IMG/VR virus record: IMGVR_UViG_3300020215_000034
Location: 1 to 42,302 of that record
Direction: 5' to 3' (one strand)
Length of the DNA stretch: 42,302 nucleotides
Origin: a virus
Shown in pieces: positions 15,043 to 22,367 of this stretch (position 1 is its first letter; each line of letters begins with the position of its first letter). Below the pieces are notes generated by a model. The model was not told the DNA's origin and searched no databases. It was given only the letters and a program-made list of their open reading frames with translations. Made by a program: the position numbers and the translations under genes.

Positions 15043-16099
15043 AACGCCCGAAATCGAGAGCCTTCAGCGCCTTGGAATCGCCTGTGATTCCGTACCCGAG
15101 GTAGTGCGCATGGGCGACCGCAAGGCTGTGACCGAAGTGATTTGCGTATTGAATCGTGCTCATGTGTGGAGCAGCTCGCATCGCTGCGGCTTGGCGCATC
15201 CGCTGGAACGTCACGATAGACGGCAAACGGTGCTCCTCGCGGAAGATCTGTAAATGCTGCGCCATTCCAGAAACGGTGAAGCCAACCACCGTCTCGCCTT
15301 CTTTCGGCATCTTCGGACGCATCTTCTTCAGCTCTTGCTCAGCCCATGGCGGCAGCTCAACAACGCGCTCGCGACGCTTCGCATACGCGCGCAGCCGGCG
15401 CTTATCAAAGTCGATGTCACTCCATTTCACGCGCTCGGCTTCAATCGGACGCAGCCCGACGCCAAGGCACAATACGATTGCACCCCACACTGCCGACTCA
15501 GGACCATGCGTTACCAGCGTCTTGATGTGCCCCTCCGCAATGCCGACCGGCTTGCGGCGTGGTATGTCGGGCGTGCGAATCAGGTGCTTGTTGATGGGGT
15601 TGGATTCCCACGGGACAAGATGACGCTGTATCAGCCACGAGCACAGCCGGGAGATTCGAGTCCGGTCGTTGCGGATCGTCTGCGGGTGCATCTCAGCTCG
15701 TAGCCTCGAATCTAAGAACTTCTGAACGATTGCAGCGAACTCGCGAACGGTCATCTGAGTTGGCATTATGCCGCCGTTCTCGGCGCAGAATTGCTTAAAC
15801 GTGCGGCGGTGGTCCTGAAAGCCTTTATGTCGGCTGCGCAGATGTTCGGGCCAGAGCGAGTCAAGGCACTGGTCGCAAAGGTCGCGCAAGGTCAGCGGCG
15901 CGAATCCTTCAGCGCGCATTGCCTTCTCAACGGCTTCGCTCGCCTTTCCCTTCGCCTCCGTCTCAATCGTGGTCTCAGTGGTATCGCGGAACCGCTTGCC
16001 CTTGAGATGGAAGTCGTACCACCACGGGCCCGTCTTCGAGCGTTTGCGCAGCGCGACCCACACCTGGCCGCGCTCTGTGCGGACGGGGAAGGAAGTCAT
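14987..16099 (-). CDS. int: Tyrosine recombinase / integrase
   Basis: A 370-residue site-specific recombinase that would integrate and excise the phage. Residues ~65-175 are the core-binding domain; ~185-340 are catalytic: R217 in GLRPIEAERV, a likely Lys at about 241, box II with R302, H324 (HFGHS) and the nucleophile Y333 (HYLGY). Spacings R-H (22) and H-Y (9) are canonical. The usual box II histidine (HxxR) is replaced by Gln299. Residues ~1-45 form an arm-binding-like N-terminal segment. The gene starts two bases after the repressor stop, so the two share a transcript. The gene's end is inside the repeat-bearing attP region. Confidence 0.93.
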   Translation of the reverse strand: MTSFPVRTERGQVWVALRKRSKTGPWWYDFHLKGKRFRDTTETTIETEAKGKASEAVEKAMRAEGFAPLTLRDLCDQCLDSLWPEHLRSRHKGFQDHRRTFKQFCAENGGIMPTQMTVREFAAIVQKFLDSRLRAEMHPQTIRNDRTRISRLCSWLIQRHLVPWESNPINKHLIRTPDIPRRKPVGIAEGHIKTLVTHGPESAVWGAIVLCLGVGLRPIEAERVKWSDIDFDKRRLRAYAKRRERVVELPPWAEQELKKMRPKMPKEGETVVGFTVSGMAQHLQIFREEHRLPSIVTFQRMRQAAAMRAAPHMSTIQYANHFGHSLAVAHAHYLGYGITGDSKALKALDFGRSVTRTVTNQRRLPKKKKA

Positions 16100-16101
16100 G
16101 G

Positions 16102-17043
16102 TTAGCCGATGTTCTTCGGGCTGCGCATGATCTCGCGTACGATGCCAATGATGCGTAGGCGGTGCTCGGCAAGAATCTCAATACTCTTTACTTGCGGGTT
16201 ATCGCTGCGCAGTGCGATGCGGAAGCCGGTGGATTTCTTATGCTGGACCTCAATGCGCTTCACCACGGCATCAAGCGCGTCGTCGTCCAGGAGTGCGATA
16301 ACCACCTCGCCATCTAATGCGAGCCATGGCTTCGGGTCAGCAGCGCCGCGGTCTTCATCGAGTGGCGGCAGATACAAGTTGTAGTGCTGCACAACAAGCC
16401 GGTCGCCTTCCTGCATCGTGGGGTACATCGAGCGCCCGACGAACTTCAGGATGAAGTGATTGGCGCGCGAATACTTCACATCTGCCGCCTCGGTTTCCGC
16501 GACCATCGGCACGCCAGAGCCAACCGCGAGCGCATTCGCGGCAGCTCGCAACTCAGGCTGTGGCAGCGCCTGAGTCTTCGGCGGCGCGGCAATCGACCGC
16601 ACGTCAAAATCCTTCGACTTCAGTTTCATGCCCTTCATAGCTTGCCAAGCCTCCACAGGTTGCGACTGGACCTTAGACGCGGGTTTCGCGCTCTCCCCTT
16701 CGGTCTTAACTTTTCGTGGCATAGGTAACGCTCGAATCATCTGAAGAACGGCCGCGTCTTGGCGCGGCTCGAACTCACGAACTGCGGCTAGGACCTCTTG
16801 CTCTCCCTCGGACACTGCAGTTTCGCCGAACGCTAGCCATGCTGGCTGAACGCCCATAGCCTCGGCAATGCGCTGTAAATCCCACAGGTCCGGCAGCCCC
16901 TTTCCATCTTGGTTCCACGAATAAAGGGTGTCCTGACCGATACCCGTTTTTCGCGCGATTTCCGTTCTAGGGATGCCGGAACGCAGCCTTTTATAAAACG
17001 CCTCGCGGAGCTTTTTTTTCGATTCGTTGTCCGGCTGAGCCAT
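16102..17043 (-). CDS. CI-type repressor with HTH and S24 autoprotease
   Basis: The 313-residue protein has an N-terminal XRE-type helix-turn-helix (residues ~14-72, including SGIPRTEIARKTGIGQDTLYSW). A Pro/Lys-rich linker follows, then a LexA/UmuD-type S24 peptidase domain at ~170-313. The catalytic serine is S205 (FVGRSMYPT) and the lysine K262 (DAVVKRIE). A likely cleavage region (ALAVGSG) lies about 30 residues before S205. It should keep lysogeny by repressing the divergent early promoter and lose activity after RecA-dependent self-cleavage. Start ATG 17043 is preferred over GTG 17058. The integrase follows directly. Confidence 0.9.
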   Translation of the reverse strand: MAQPDNESKKKLREAFYKRLRSGIPRTEIARKTGIGQDTLYSWNQDGKGLPDLWDLQRIAEAMGVQPAWLAFGETAVSEGEQEVLAAVREFEPRQDAAVLQMIRALPMPRKVKTEGESAKPASKVQSQPVEAWQAMKGMKLKSKDFDVRSIAAPPKTQALPQPELRAAANALAVGSGVPMVAETEAADVKYSRANHFILKFVGRSMYPTMQEGDRLVVQHYNLYLPPLDEDRGAADPKPWLALDGEVVIALLDDDALDAVVKRIEVQHKKSTGFRIALRSDNPQVKSIEILAEHRLRIIGIVREIMRSPKNIG

Positions 17044-17064
17044 AACCTCAATGTGCACGCATAC

Positions 17065-17088
17065 TTAGAAATATCCAGATATTTCGAA
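17065..17088. promoter_or_regulatory. Candidate repressor operator
   Basis: GAAATATC-CA-GATATTTC is a perfect 8-bp inverted repeat (17068-17085) extended by TT and AA on each side with one mismatch. It is an AT-rich island in a GC-rich genome, centred between the divergent repressor and early genes. Size and symmetry fit a dimer site for a CI/Cro-type HTH protein. A second, shorter dyad (ATACCG...CGGTAT, 17103-17122) overlaps the early promoter. Confidence 0.6.
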
Positions 17089-17097
17089 CAATTCGCA

Positions 17098-17125
17098 TTG
17101 CGATACCGATGATTCGCGGTATATT
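17098..17125 (+). promoter_or_regulatory. Candidate early rightward promoter (PR-like)
   Basis: TTGCGA (17098-17103), 16-base spacer, TATATT (17120-17125) face the early genes. The -10 is overlapped by the ATACCG/CGGTAT dyad and the -35 lies just right of the GAAATATC operator, so repressor binding would block it. Confidence 0.5.
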
Positions 17126-17177
17126 CCTGAGGTCGGCAGCCAAAATCCTGATTATTCTCGGTAAGCGAGCAACCAAC

Positions 17178-17363
17178 ATGACTGAAGTCGCAATGACTGA
17201 CGCTCAGAAACGACTGAGCGAACTAGCGAACCGCGCCCGCTATGGGCGCGAAGAGTTCATCTTGACCAGCCACGGTGAACCGATGGCAAAGCTCGTTCCG
17301 TGTGGGGGAGGGGAGCATGGGAAGACCAAGGAAGGGCGTCGAAAACCTCGCGCAACAGCGTGA
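17178..17363 (+). CDS. Phd/YefM-type antitoxin-like protein in the cro position
   Basis: The frame is open from 17109, but the protein starts naturally at ATG 17178, giving 61 residues. It matches the Phd/YefM N-terminal fold: short strand, helix (DAQKRLSELANRAR), then FILTSHGEPMAKLVP. In these proteins this domain binds DNA and the C terminus binds a Doc, RelE or similar toxin. No toxin gene is nearby, and the C-terminal part is only a Gly/Lys tail overlapping the next gene by 47 bases. As first gene of the early operon it could act as a Cro-like regulator or be an anti-toxin against host systems. Confidence 0.65.
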   Translation: MTEVAMTDAQKRLSELANRARYGREEFILTSHGEPMAKLVPCGGGEHGKTKEGRRKPRATA

Positions 17364-17673
17364 GTCGTTGGGGCTGACACAGGGGCAGATGGCAGCCCTC
17401 ATCAAGTGTTCGCAGTCGCATGTGAGCAAAGTGGAAGGTGGAGAAGACCCCGGCGAATACCGCAACGCCTTTCTCAAACACTATCGGGTTAGCAGCAAGC
17501 GGTTCGACTACCTGCACTCCTGGCAACTGCCGTTGTGGCGGTGCGCAGCCAAAACCGAAGAGCCACAAGTCGAAGCCTCCGTTGTTGCGTACGCCAAAGA
17601 CTGCATTCGGCGCAAAGCATCACGAACGGAACTCGAAGTGGTTCTCACCAAGATCCTTTCGCGAGTCGGCTGA
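17317..17673 (+). CDS. HTH (XRE-like) regulator
   Basis: ATG 17317 is chosen since GGGGGAGGGGAG lies just upstream. The 118-residue product has a helix-turn-helix at residues ~8-45 (QQRESLGLTQGQMAALIKCSQSHVSKVEGG), and a C-terminal part (~75-118) rich in helices. It probably acts as a Cro or CII-like regulator. Its start lies inside the preceding antitoxin-like gene, and its stop overlaps the next start. Confidence 0.75.
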   Translation: MGRPRKGVENLAQQRESLGLTQGQMAALIKCSQSHVSKVEGGEDPGEYRNAFLKHYRVSSKRFDYLHSWQLPLWRCAAKTEEPQVEASVVAYAKDCIRRKASRTELEVVLTKILSRVG

Positions 17674-17954
17674 TGACACTCGAAGAACAAATTGCCTCGA
17701 TTGCTCGCAAGGTGTTTCGCGAGGAGTTCGAGCGCGAACAGCAGGACACGCCGGCAATTCTTCGCGGCGAACTGACCCTGACAGAGTTGGCGGGAAAGGC
17801 GGGCGTGAACAGAAACGCGCTCGCCCGACTGGAGAAGGGCAAGCTCCAGCGTGTCTCGGCGCGGATTGTGACGAGGGTTGCGAAGGCGTTGCAGTTGGAC
17901 GTGAAGACGTACTGGCAGGCTGTTCAGCGCGTGCGGAAGGCGGTGAGTAAGTGA
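17673..17954 (+). CDS. Second small HTH regulator
   Basis: The 93-residue protein starts at ATG 17673, overlapping the previous TGA. It contains an XRE-type HTH at residues ~33-72 (LTLTELAGKAGVNRNALARLEKGKLQRVSARIV). HTH genes in tandem after the early promoter resemble cro/cII arrangements. Its DNA target may be the same operator region. The stop overlaps the next gene's GTG. Confidence 0.7.
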   Translation: MTLEEQIASIARKVFREEFEREQQDTPAILRGELTLTELAGKAGVNRNALARLEKGKLQRVSARIVTRVAKALQLDVKTYWQAVQRVRKAVSK

Positions 17955-18253
17955 GCGACCAACTGACCCTCACCTTTCCCCGCGGCCTTCACCCGAACAG
18001 CCGCGATGCGAACCAGGACGGGCGCCGCGGTGCCTTTGGCAAGCGTGCGCAGCTCATCCTCCAGGTGCTGGAGCAGGCATCGGCGCCGCTGACGGATCGG
18101 CAGGTGGCTGGAATGCTCGGCTTCACGGACATGAACGCGGTTCGCCCAAGAATTTCAGAGTGCATCAAGGCGGGATACCTGCGCGAGTGCAAAGAGACAA
18201 CGATTGACGAGCTGACGGGCAAGCGGGTGCGGCTCGTGGAAGTGGTGGGGTGA
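17951..18253 (+). CDS. Small winged-helix-like early protein
   Basis: Starts at GTG 17951. The 100-residue product has a flexible N terminus, then a helix-helix-turn pattern (AQLILQVLEQASAPLTDRQVAGMLGFTDMNAVRPRISECIKAGYL) that resembles a winged helix with the recognition helix at ~57-70, followed by a beta wing. It may be a DNA-binding early regulator or replication accessory. No firm family. Confidence 0.6.
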   Translation: MSDQLTLTFPRGLHPNSRDANQDGRRGAFGKRAQLILQVLEQASAPLTDRQVAGMLGFTDMNAVRPRISECIKAGYLRECKETTIDELTGKRVRLVEVVG

Positions 18254-18256
18254 TTC

Positions 18257-18502
18257 GTGGCGCGCTTCGGCTCATGGATGGACCGGCGAACGGGCTGCGA
18301 AGACGAGATTGAGCTGCCCGCTTACGACCCGATTGACCACGGCGATGTCGAACCGATGTCAGAGACAACGCTGCTCGTGCTGGACGCCTGCTATCGAGCG
18401 CGACGTTCTGAAGAGCAGGACGAGCGAACCGAAGAGCAGCGGATTGCCGACCAGCGCGCCTACAACCTGAAGCATTTTGGAGAGGAGTGCCCGACGCTAT
18501 GA
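18257..18502 (+). CDS. Hypothetical early protein, 81 aa
   Basis: GTG start at 18257, three bases after the previous stop. The product is acidic and helical (LDACYRARRSEEQDERTEEQ) and has no recognisable domain. Its TGA overlaps the next ATG. Likely a small early accessory protein. Confidence 0.55.
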   Translation: MARFGSWMDRRTGCEDEIELPAYDPIDHGDVEPMSETTLLVLDACYRARRSEEQDERTEEQRIADQRAYNLKHFGEECPTL

Positions 18503-18906
18503 GTAACCAGAAACCAAAGCACACGCCGGGGCCGTGGAGATGGGAACTCAGTGAGTGCAGTCGTCGGGTTCATCTGGTGGGAGGAAAGAACCCGTTCGAC
18601 CTGACTGTAGTGGATTTCGTGCGCTGGGGAATGAACGGCGCAACCCTCCGCTTGCGTGATACGAGCCATCCTGATTTGCAGATTATGCGTTCCGCTGTTG
18701 AGTGGGGGCAGATTGTGGCCGGGCGAGAACATCATGCGGATTGGTTTAAGGAGTTGAACCATCCAGACGCCCGCCTTATCGCCGCCGCTCCGGAACTTCT
18801 GGATGCGCTCCACGACCTCTTAATCGCCGCAACCGAGACTGGCTACGCGGGACTTGCTGTTAAGCGCGCGGAAGCCGCCATCGCGAAAGCCGAAGGTGCC
18901 GAATGA
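18499..18906 (+). CDS. HTPGPW-type phage protein
   Basis: ATG 18499 overlaps the previous stop and gives 135 residues. It begins with HTPGPW and ends with the segment DARLIAAAPELLDALHDLL, a pair of motifs found together in many small phage and prophage early proteins of unknown function. The central part is variable. It sits in the early operon with overlapping neighbours. No biochemical role is known to me. Confidence 0.75.
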   Translation: MSNQKPKHTPGPWRWELSECSRRVHLVGGKNPFDLTVVDFVRWGMNGATLRLRDTSHPDLQIMRSAVEWGQIVAGREHHADWFKELNHPDARLIAAAPELLDALHDLLIAATETGYAGLAVKRAEAAIAKAEGAE

Positions 18907-19145
18907 GCGACCCCTTGATGTCCTGCCCTTCCATGCTGACGGTGCGCGAGTTCGACCATGCGGGTTTCGCGGAGTTCCTGGCGGACGCGAGCGCGACGGA
19001 GGCGGATTGCGCGCTCTGGGAAGCCGAGATTGCGCGCGTGCTGAATGAGGGCGATGGGACGGCTTCGTACAGCGCGGCGACGTACAGCGGGCTTTTCTCG
19101 CAGCTGAGTGCGAAGCGGCGGGCGATGGCGGAAAGCGGAGAATGA
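18903..19145 (+). CDS. Hypothetical early protein, 80 aa
   Basis: An acidic, Ala-rich, helical product of 80 residues with two cysteines in separate segments. ATGA overlap with the preceding gene and GGCGGAAAGCGGAGAATG near its own end show it is part of the early operon. No family recognised. Confidence 0.55.
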   Translation: MSDPLMSCPSMLTVREFDHAGFAEFLADASATEADCALWEAEIARVLNEGDGTASYSAATYSGLFSQLSAKRRAMAESGE

Positions 19146-19148
19146 ACG

Positions 19149-19352
19149 ATGAAAACGACCATTGGAACCTGCGGAGCGTGCGGCGGACCTGTAACGGTGC
19201 CGACTGTTTGGATGGGAGTCAACCCGCCCATTCCGCAATGCGAACACTGCCACCGAACTCCGAAGCATTCGCACGGCCCCGTCATTCCGATGGAGGAGCG
19301 GCCAGACAGCAGGGTGACGTTTGTTCGCGAGCAGGGACAGGTAGTGAGCTGA
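19149..19352 (+). CDS. Small zinc-ribbon early protein
   Basis: A 67-residue product with CGACGGP near residue 8 and CEHC near residue 31, giving a treble-clef or ribbon-like zinc site. The rest is short and basic/acidic mixed. A longer frame on the same strand (from 19142) is an accident of composition. It is one of many Cys-pair proteins in this genome. Function unknown. Confidence 0.65.
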   Translation: MKTTIGTCGACGGPVTVPTVWMGVNPPIPQCEHCHRTPKHSHGPVIPMEERPDSRVTFVREQGQVVS

Positions 19353-19354
19353 AC

Positions 19355-19501
19355 GGTTTCGCAACCGCTATGTGCGGTTTGCCAAATGCCTCGGCGCATC
19401 GAGGGGCGTGGCGGACGGGGCGTAACAAGGCGGCTACCACAGCGCCGAACCTAGGTGCCTCTGAACCCGCGCAGCGACCTGGACGCCGAGGTTCCGAAAT
19501 C
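19355..19501 (+). ncRNA. Structured intercistronic RNA element 1 (candidate)
   Basis: The 161-bp gap between 19352 and 19514 is bracketed by GGTTTC (19355-19360) and GAAATC (19496-19501), with one G-U pair. Inside lie a second long-range helix, CCTCGGCG (19389-19396) with CGCCGAGG (19484-19491), and a local hairpin GCAACCGC-TATGT-GCGGTT(T)GC (19361-19382). The bracket starts three bases after the stop and ends one base before AAAGGAG of the next gene. It may control translation or processing, or be a small RNA. Confidence 0.4.
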
Positions 19502-19513
19502 AAAGGAGCAACC

Positions 19514-20032
19514 ATGAAAACCAACGCAGCTTTTTACCGCTACGACAGCCTGGGGTGCGAAGCAGAGAGCGCGCAAAAGACGCTGCGCGAGCTACGCCCT
19601 GCGCTGCTCGACTACTGCGAGAAGAACGGCGCGGTGGTGGTCGGGCGAAAGGTTTACTACGCGGAACGCGGCAACCTTCAGGTAATGCCAGTGACGTTCG
19701 CGTGCGACATCAAGGACGAATTGGCGCAGACTGAATCACCGACGGCGCACGGGAAGATTGCCAAGCAGCTCCGGTTCAAGGTTGGCGACCGCGTGCGCTG
19801 CGTTAATGACGAAGACTGCGGCCCAGACCTGGTAAATGGGCGTGAGTACACAATTGCTGAAGCGGACCCGCTTCGCATTCTCGGCAGTTACCGCATTGAA
19901 GGCTGCAATTATTGGTTCGGTGACTTTCGCTTCGAATTGGCGGCGGGCGACGGTCTCGTACAAAGCACCACACCAACACATCCCGCACGGGATAACCAAG
20001 TGTCCGCAGCATCCTTGCCCGCCGCCAGTTAA
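19514..20032 (+). CDS. Hypothetical early protein with possible SH3-like domain
   Basis: ATG 19514 with AAAGGAG upstream gives 172 residues; the open frame extends further upstream, but through the structured gap. Residues ~1-80 are helical then beta (CEKNGAVVVGRKVYY). Residues ~88-140 (FKVGDRVRCVNDED...GREYTIAE...YRIEG..YWFGDFRFE) resemble a small SH3-like or KOW-type beta barrel. No clear family. An early accessory protein. Confidence 0.65.
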   Translation: MKTNAAFYRYDSLGCEAESAQKTLRELRPALLDYCEKNGAVVVGRKVYYAERGNLQVMPVTFACDIKDELAQTESPTAHGKIAKQLRFKVGDRVRCVNDEDCGPDLVNGREYTIAEADPLRILGSYRIEGCNYWFGDFRFELAAGDGLVQSTTPTHPARDNQVSAASLPAAS

Positions 20033-20062
20033 CCAGATTCACCCCAACCAAAAGGAGGAGTT

Positions 20063-20404
20063 ATGTGGGACATGCCAAAGCAGGTGACCGGAGCGGATGT
20101 TGTGTTCGGCGGACGGATGAACGAGTTGCTGCCGCAGTGGAAGGACATTCCTGAAGAGTTTCGGCGCGAGACTGCCACTGCAAAGAAGTGGACGGATGTG
20201 GTGGACACCTGGTTCTTTTGCGGACTTAAAAACGCGCAGTGGAAGCCGAAGGAAGGCATCAATCAAGCAGACGCACTACGGCACCTCAAGGCAATCATGG
20301 GTTCGTTTGAACCGAAGCACGAGCACAAGACGGCGGCTGTCGCGTTCCTGATGTCGAAGTGGTTTGACGATGTGACGTACGAAGCCGCGAAAGCGAACGC
20401 CTAA
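20063..20404 (+). CDS. Hypothetical early protein, 113 aa
   Basis: AAAGGAGG nine bases upstream of ATG 20063 is a strong ribosome site. The 113-residue protein is helical with several Trp residues and a C-terminal segment (HKTAAVAFLMSKWFDDVTYEAA) resembling an amphipathic helix pair. The next gene lies after a structured gap. Not recognised. Confidence 0.65.
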   Translation: MWDMPKQVTGADVVFGGRMNELLPQWKDIPEEFRRETATAKKWTDVVDTWFFCGLKNAQWKPKEGINQADALRHLKAIMGSFEPKHEHKTAAVAFLMSKWFDDVTYEAAKANA

Positions 20405-20409
20405 CAGAT

Positions 20410-20486
20410 TCGGGGAGAGCGGTTCCGTTGTCGGCACCCCTCCCCCTCGACGCGAACGGGCCTCCCACCCCGCGCGCTCTCCCCGA
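20410..20486 (+). ncRNA. Structured intercistronic RNA element 2 (candidate)
   Basis: The gap 20405-20508 contains a perfect 12-bp long-range inverted repeat, TCGGGGAGAGCG (20410-20421) and CGCTCTCCCCGA (20475-20486). Inside it, CCGTT-GTCG (20425-20433) pairs with CGAC-GCG-AACGG (20448-20459), leaving a 3-base bulge. The outer helix opens five bases after the stop codon and ends just before CTTTCAAAGGAG, the next gene's ribosome site. Confidence 0.45.
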
Positions 20487-20508
20487 GTAACTTTCAAAGG
20501 AGCAAGAC

Positions 20509-20769
20509 ATGGCTAGCAGCCTCAAAGATGTCAGTCGCGCCGAGTGGGAAACCACTGTCGTTGTCGGCTACGACCAAATCAGTGCGGGCTGCCTTCAGCG
20601 CATCGCTGACGCGACTGAGTTGATGGCGAAGAACCACGGCGCGCTTATTGACGAACGCGACCGCTACAAACGCTGGTACGAAGAAGAGCGCGCACGAAAC
20701 AGCGCCCTGCAACGCCGCATCAACTCCTATCGCGGCACCGTTACCCGACTCAAGCGCAAAGCCAAGTAA
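20509..20769 (+). CDS. Small coiled-coil early protein
   Basis: An 86-residue product, Arg/Glu-rich and helical from about residue 30 on (DERDRYKRWYEEERARNSALQRR), consistent with a coiled coil. AAAGGAG precedes ATG 20509. Many temperate phages encode such small early proteins. Function unknown. Confidence 0.6.
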   Translation: MASSLKDVSRAEWETTVVVGYDQISAGCLQRIADATELMAKNHGALIDERDRYKRWYEEERARNSALQRRINSYRGTVTRLKRKAK

Positions 20770-20791
20770 CCACCTTCAAAGGAACGCTCGC

Positions 20792-21367
20792 ATGATGGTT
20801 GAAAAGATTCTCTCGCAGGACGCGCCGCTCGTCGCCGGCGGGCAGGGACGCTCAGCCGAGGAAGTGACGGACACAGGCATGACGCTCATCGGCTTGGCGT
20901 GGGTGGTCTGCTGTGTCGCTGCTGGCGTTGCGGCTGTTCTCCTCACTGGCTGCAACCGTCCGCTTGCCACGGAAGAGCTTGCCATTGTCGCAACCGTTGC
21001 CGTGGGCAGCAAAGAGCGCGCGGCATCCTTCGACGCCATTCGCCAGCACCTTCGCGCGGCTGCCGATGAGGACAAGAACACCGTCGCTCTGTGCATCCTG
21101 CGGCACTCGAACGGGCTGAACACGCAGGCGCTTTTGATGAGCGACATTCAACTGGCGATCCAATCCGGCGAAGTGCTGACCGAGACGCTGAAGACGCAGA
21201 TTGGCACCGAAGCCGAGCTATCGCTGAAGCGCGCGGACAACTGGCGCGAGGCGTCGAAGCTCATGGCGCGGACGGAGGACAACGTCGCCTGGTTCGCGGC
21301 GCATCAAGAGGCTTTGGACCACCACGCGATGCTGCTGATGACGGCGGTGGAGCGGCTGAAGAAGTAA
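20792..21367 (+). CDS. Membrane-anchored protein, 191 aa
   Basis: The frame is open from 20648, but ATG 20792 with AAAGGAACG upstream is preferred. Residues ~30-52 form a single hydrophobic segment (LIGLAWVVCCVAAGVAAVLL) ending in TGC, so it could be a lipobox-like or plain transmembrane anchor. The C-terminal ~130 residues are helical and look soluble. It lies between early proteins without a named function. Not a recognised lysis or exclusion family. Confidence 0.6.
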   Translation: MMVEKILSQDAPLVAGGQGRSAEEVTDTGMTLIGLAWVVCCVAAGVAAVLLTGCNRPLATEELAIVATVAVGSKERAASFDAIRQHLRAAADEDKNTVALCILRHSNGLNTQALLMSDIQLAIQSGEVLTETLKTQIGTEAELSLKRADNWREASKLMARTEDNVAWFAAHQEALDHHAMLLMTAVERLKK

Positions 21368-21391
21368 ACCCGATTACATACCGAGGAGCCT

Positions 21392-21718
21392 ATGCCGGAC
21401 AAATACGACAAAGCGATTGCGTACCTAACGCAGCACCCAAAAGAGATTATGGACGCTTGGTATGACGGCGGGGTGTGCCAACTACCAAGTGCTCATCCGG
21501 CAGCGTGCCTGTTCCAGTACGCAGGCAATAGCCCCTTCAAATGCTGTGGCTGCCTCACGATGGTGAAGAACGGATGCAGAGCCGAAACTCCGGAGCTGAC
21601 GAAGGCGATTCGGGCAGATGAGCGAATCCCAAATGGATGTGAAGCGATAACACTCGAACACCTGCCTGTCTTCGCCGAATGGCAGCGCCGCCTCGACAAA
21701 GAGTTGAACCGCAAATGA
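21392..21718 (+). CDS. Cysteine-rich early protein
   Basis: A 108-residue protein with a cysteine cluster at residues ~28-62 (GVCQ, AACLFQ, KCCGCLTMVKNGC), probably a metal-binding site, and helical flanks. GAGGAG precedes ATG 21392. Its stop overlaps the next start. No family recognised. Confidence 0.65.
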   Translation: MPDKYDKAIAYLTQHPKEIMDAWYDGGVCQLPSAHPAACLFQYAGNSPFKCCGCLTMVKNGCRAETPELTKAIRADERIPNGCEAITLEHLPVFAEWQRRLDKELNRK

Positions 21719-21897
21719 CCGACACGCCCGAGGACCGCATCCGGCGGCACTTGGAAACGCATGGCCCGAACGTGCGCTATCCGATTCTCGCCGACCTCAT
21801 CTTCGTGCGCTGGCGTGCGGCGGAAGCGGTGCGGAAGGGACTGGCTGAAGGACTTTCTGACGACGTGATTTCACTGTTGAGACTGGAGAGAAGATGA
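21715..21897 (+). CDS. Small early protein, HTH-like (60 aa)
   Basis: ATG 21715 overlaps the previous TGA and gives 60 residues. The sequence (EDRIRRHLETHGPNVRYPILADLIFVRWRAAEAVRKGL) could fold as a short helical, winged-helix-like domain. Stop overlaps the next ATG. Too short for a firm call. Confidence 0.55.
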   Translation: MTDTPEDRIRRHLETHGPNVRYPILADLIFVRWRAAEAVRKGLAEGLSDDVISLLRLERR

Positions 21898-22367
21898 AGA
21901 CGCATCACGAAATGGTTCGCGAGTTCAACACGACTTTTGGCGCTCACATGGAGAAGAAGCCGGGGTTCCCGCCGCCTCTTATCGAAAACATGCGTGAGCG
22001 ACTGATTGAAGAGGAGCACCGCGAACTGCTTGAGTCACAGAATGGTCGCAACCTCGAAGGCGTTCTCGATGCAATCTGTGACTTGCTCTATGTCACATAC
22101 GGCGCCGCAGACGCCTATGGTTTCTCGCCTGAACTGCTCTCGAAAGCCTTCCGCGAAGTCCACCGCTCGAACATGTCGAAGCTCTGGAGCCAGAAGGAGC
22201 GCGACGAGCACATCGCCGCCCGCCCTGATACCGAGCTGAAGTTTAAAGAGGCGATGCCCGGACTCTACATCGCCACGCGCACAGACGGCAAAGTCATCAA
22301 GTCGCCGGGTTACAGCCCTGCGAATCTCAAAGCCATTATCGCGATTGACAGAGCAATCAAGGCATAG
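21894..22367 (+). CDS. MazG-like nucleotide pyrophosphohydrolase
   Basis: A 157-residue all-alpha NTP pyrophosphohydrolase. Residues ~35-45 hold the metal-binding IEEEHRE motif (ExxE) and ~59-63 DAICD (DxxD), separated by 12-15 residues, as in MazG and phosphoribosyl-ATP pyrophosphohydrolase folds. An FREVHRSNMSKLW-type helix follows, typical of the family. Phages use such enzymes to clear aberrant nucleotides or to alter ppGpp-related starvation signals. It closes the block of small early genes before a structured gap. Confidence 0.85.
   Translation: MKTHHEMVREFNTTFGAHMEKKPGFPPPLIENMRERLIEEEHRELLESQNGRNLEGVLDAICDLLYVTYGAADAYGFSPELLSKAFREVHRSNMSKLWSQKERDEHIAARPDTELKFKEAMPGLYIATRTDGKVIKSPGYSPANLKAIIAIDRAIKA

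Noticed and set aside
19069-19090. Another copy of the TACAG dyad (CGTACAGCGCGGCGACGTACAG)
   Set aside because: It is a direct, not inverted, repeat within a coding region and lacks the CTGTA half.
19142-20032. A 296-codon plus-strand frame covering the zinc-ribbon gene and the following gap
   Set aside because: The first 124 codons overlap a better gene (19149-19352) in another frame and a structured gap. Only the part from ATG 19514, with its own AAAGGAG, looks coding.
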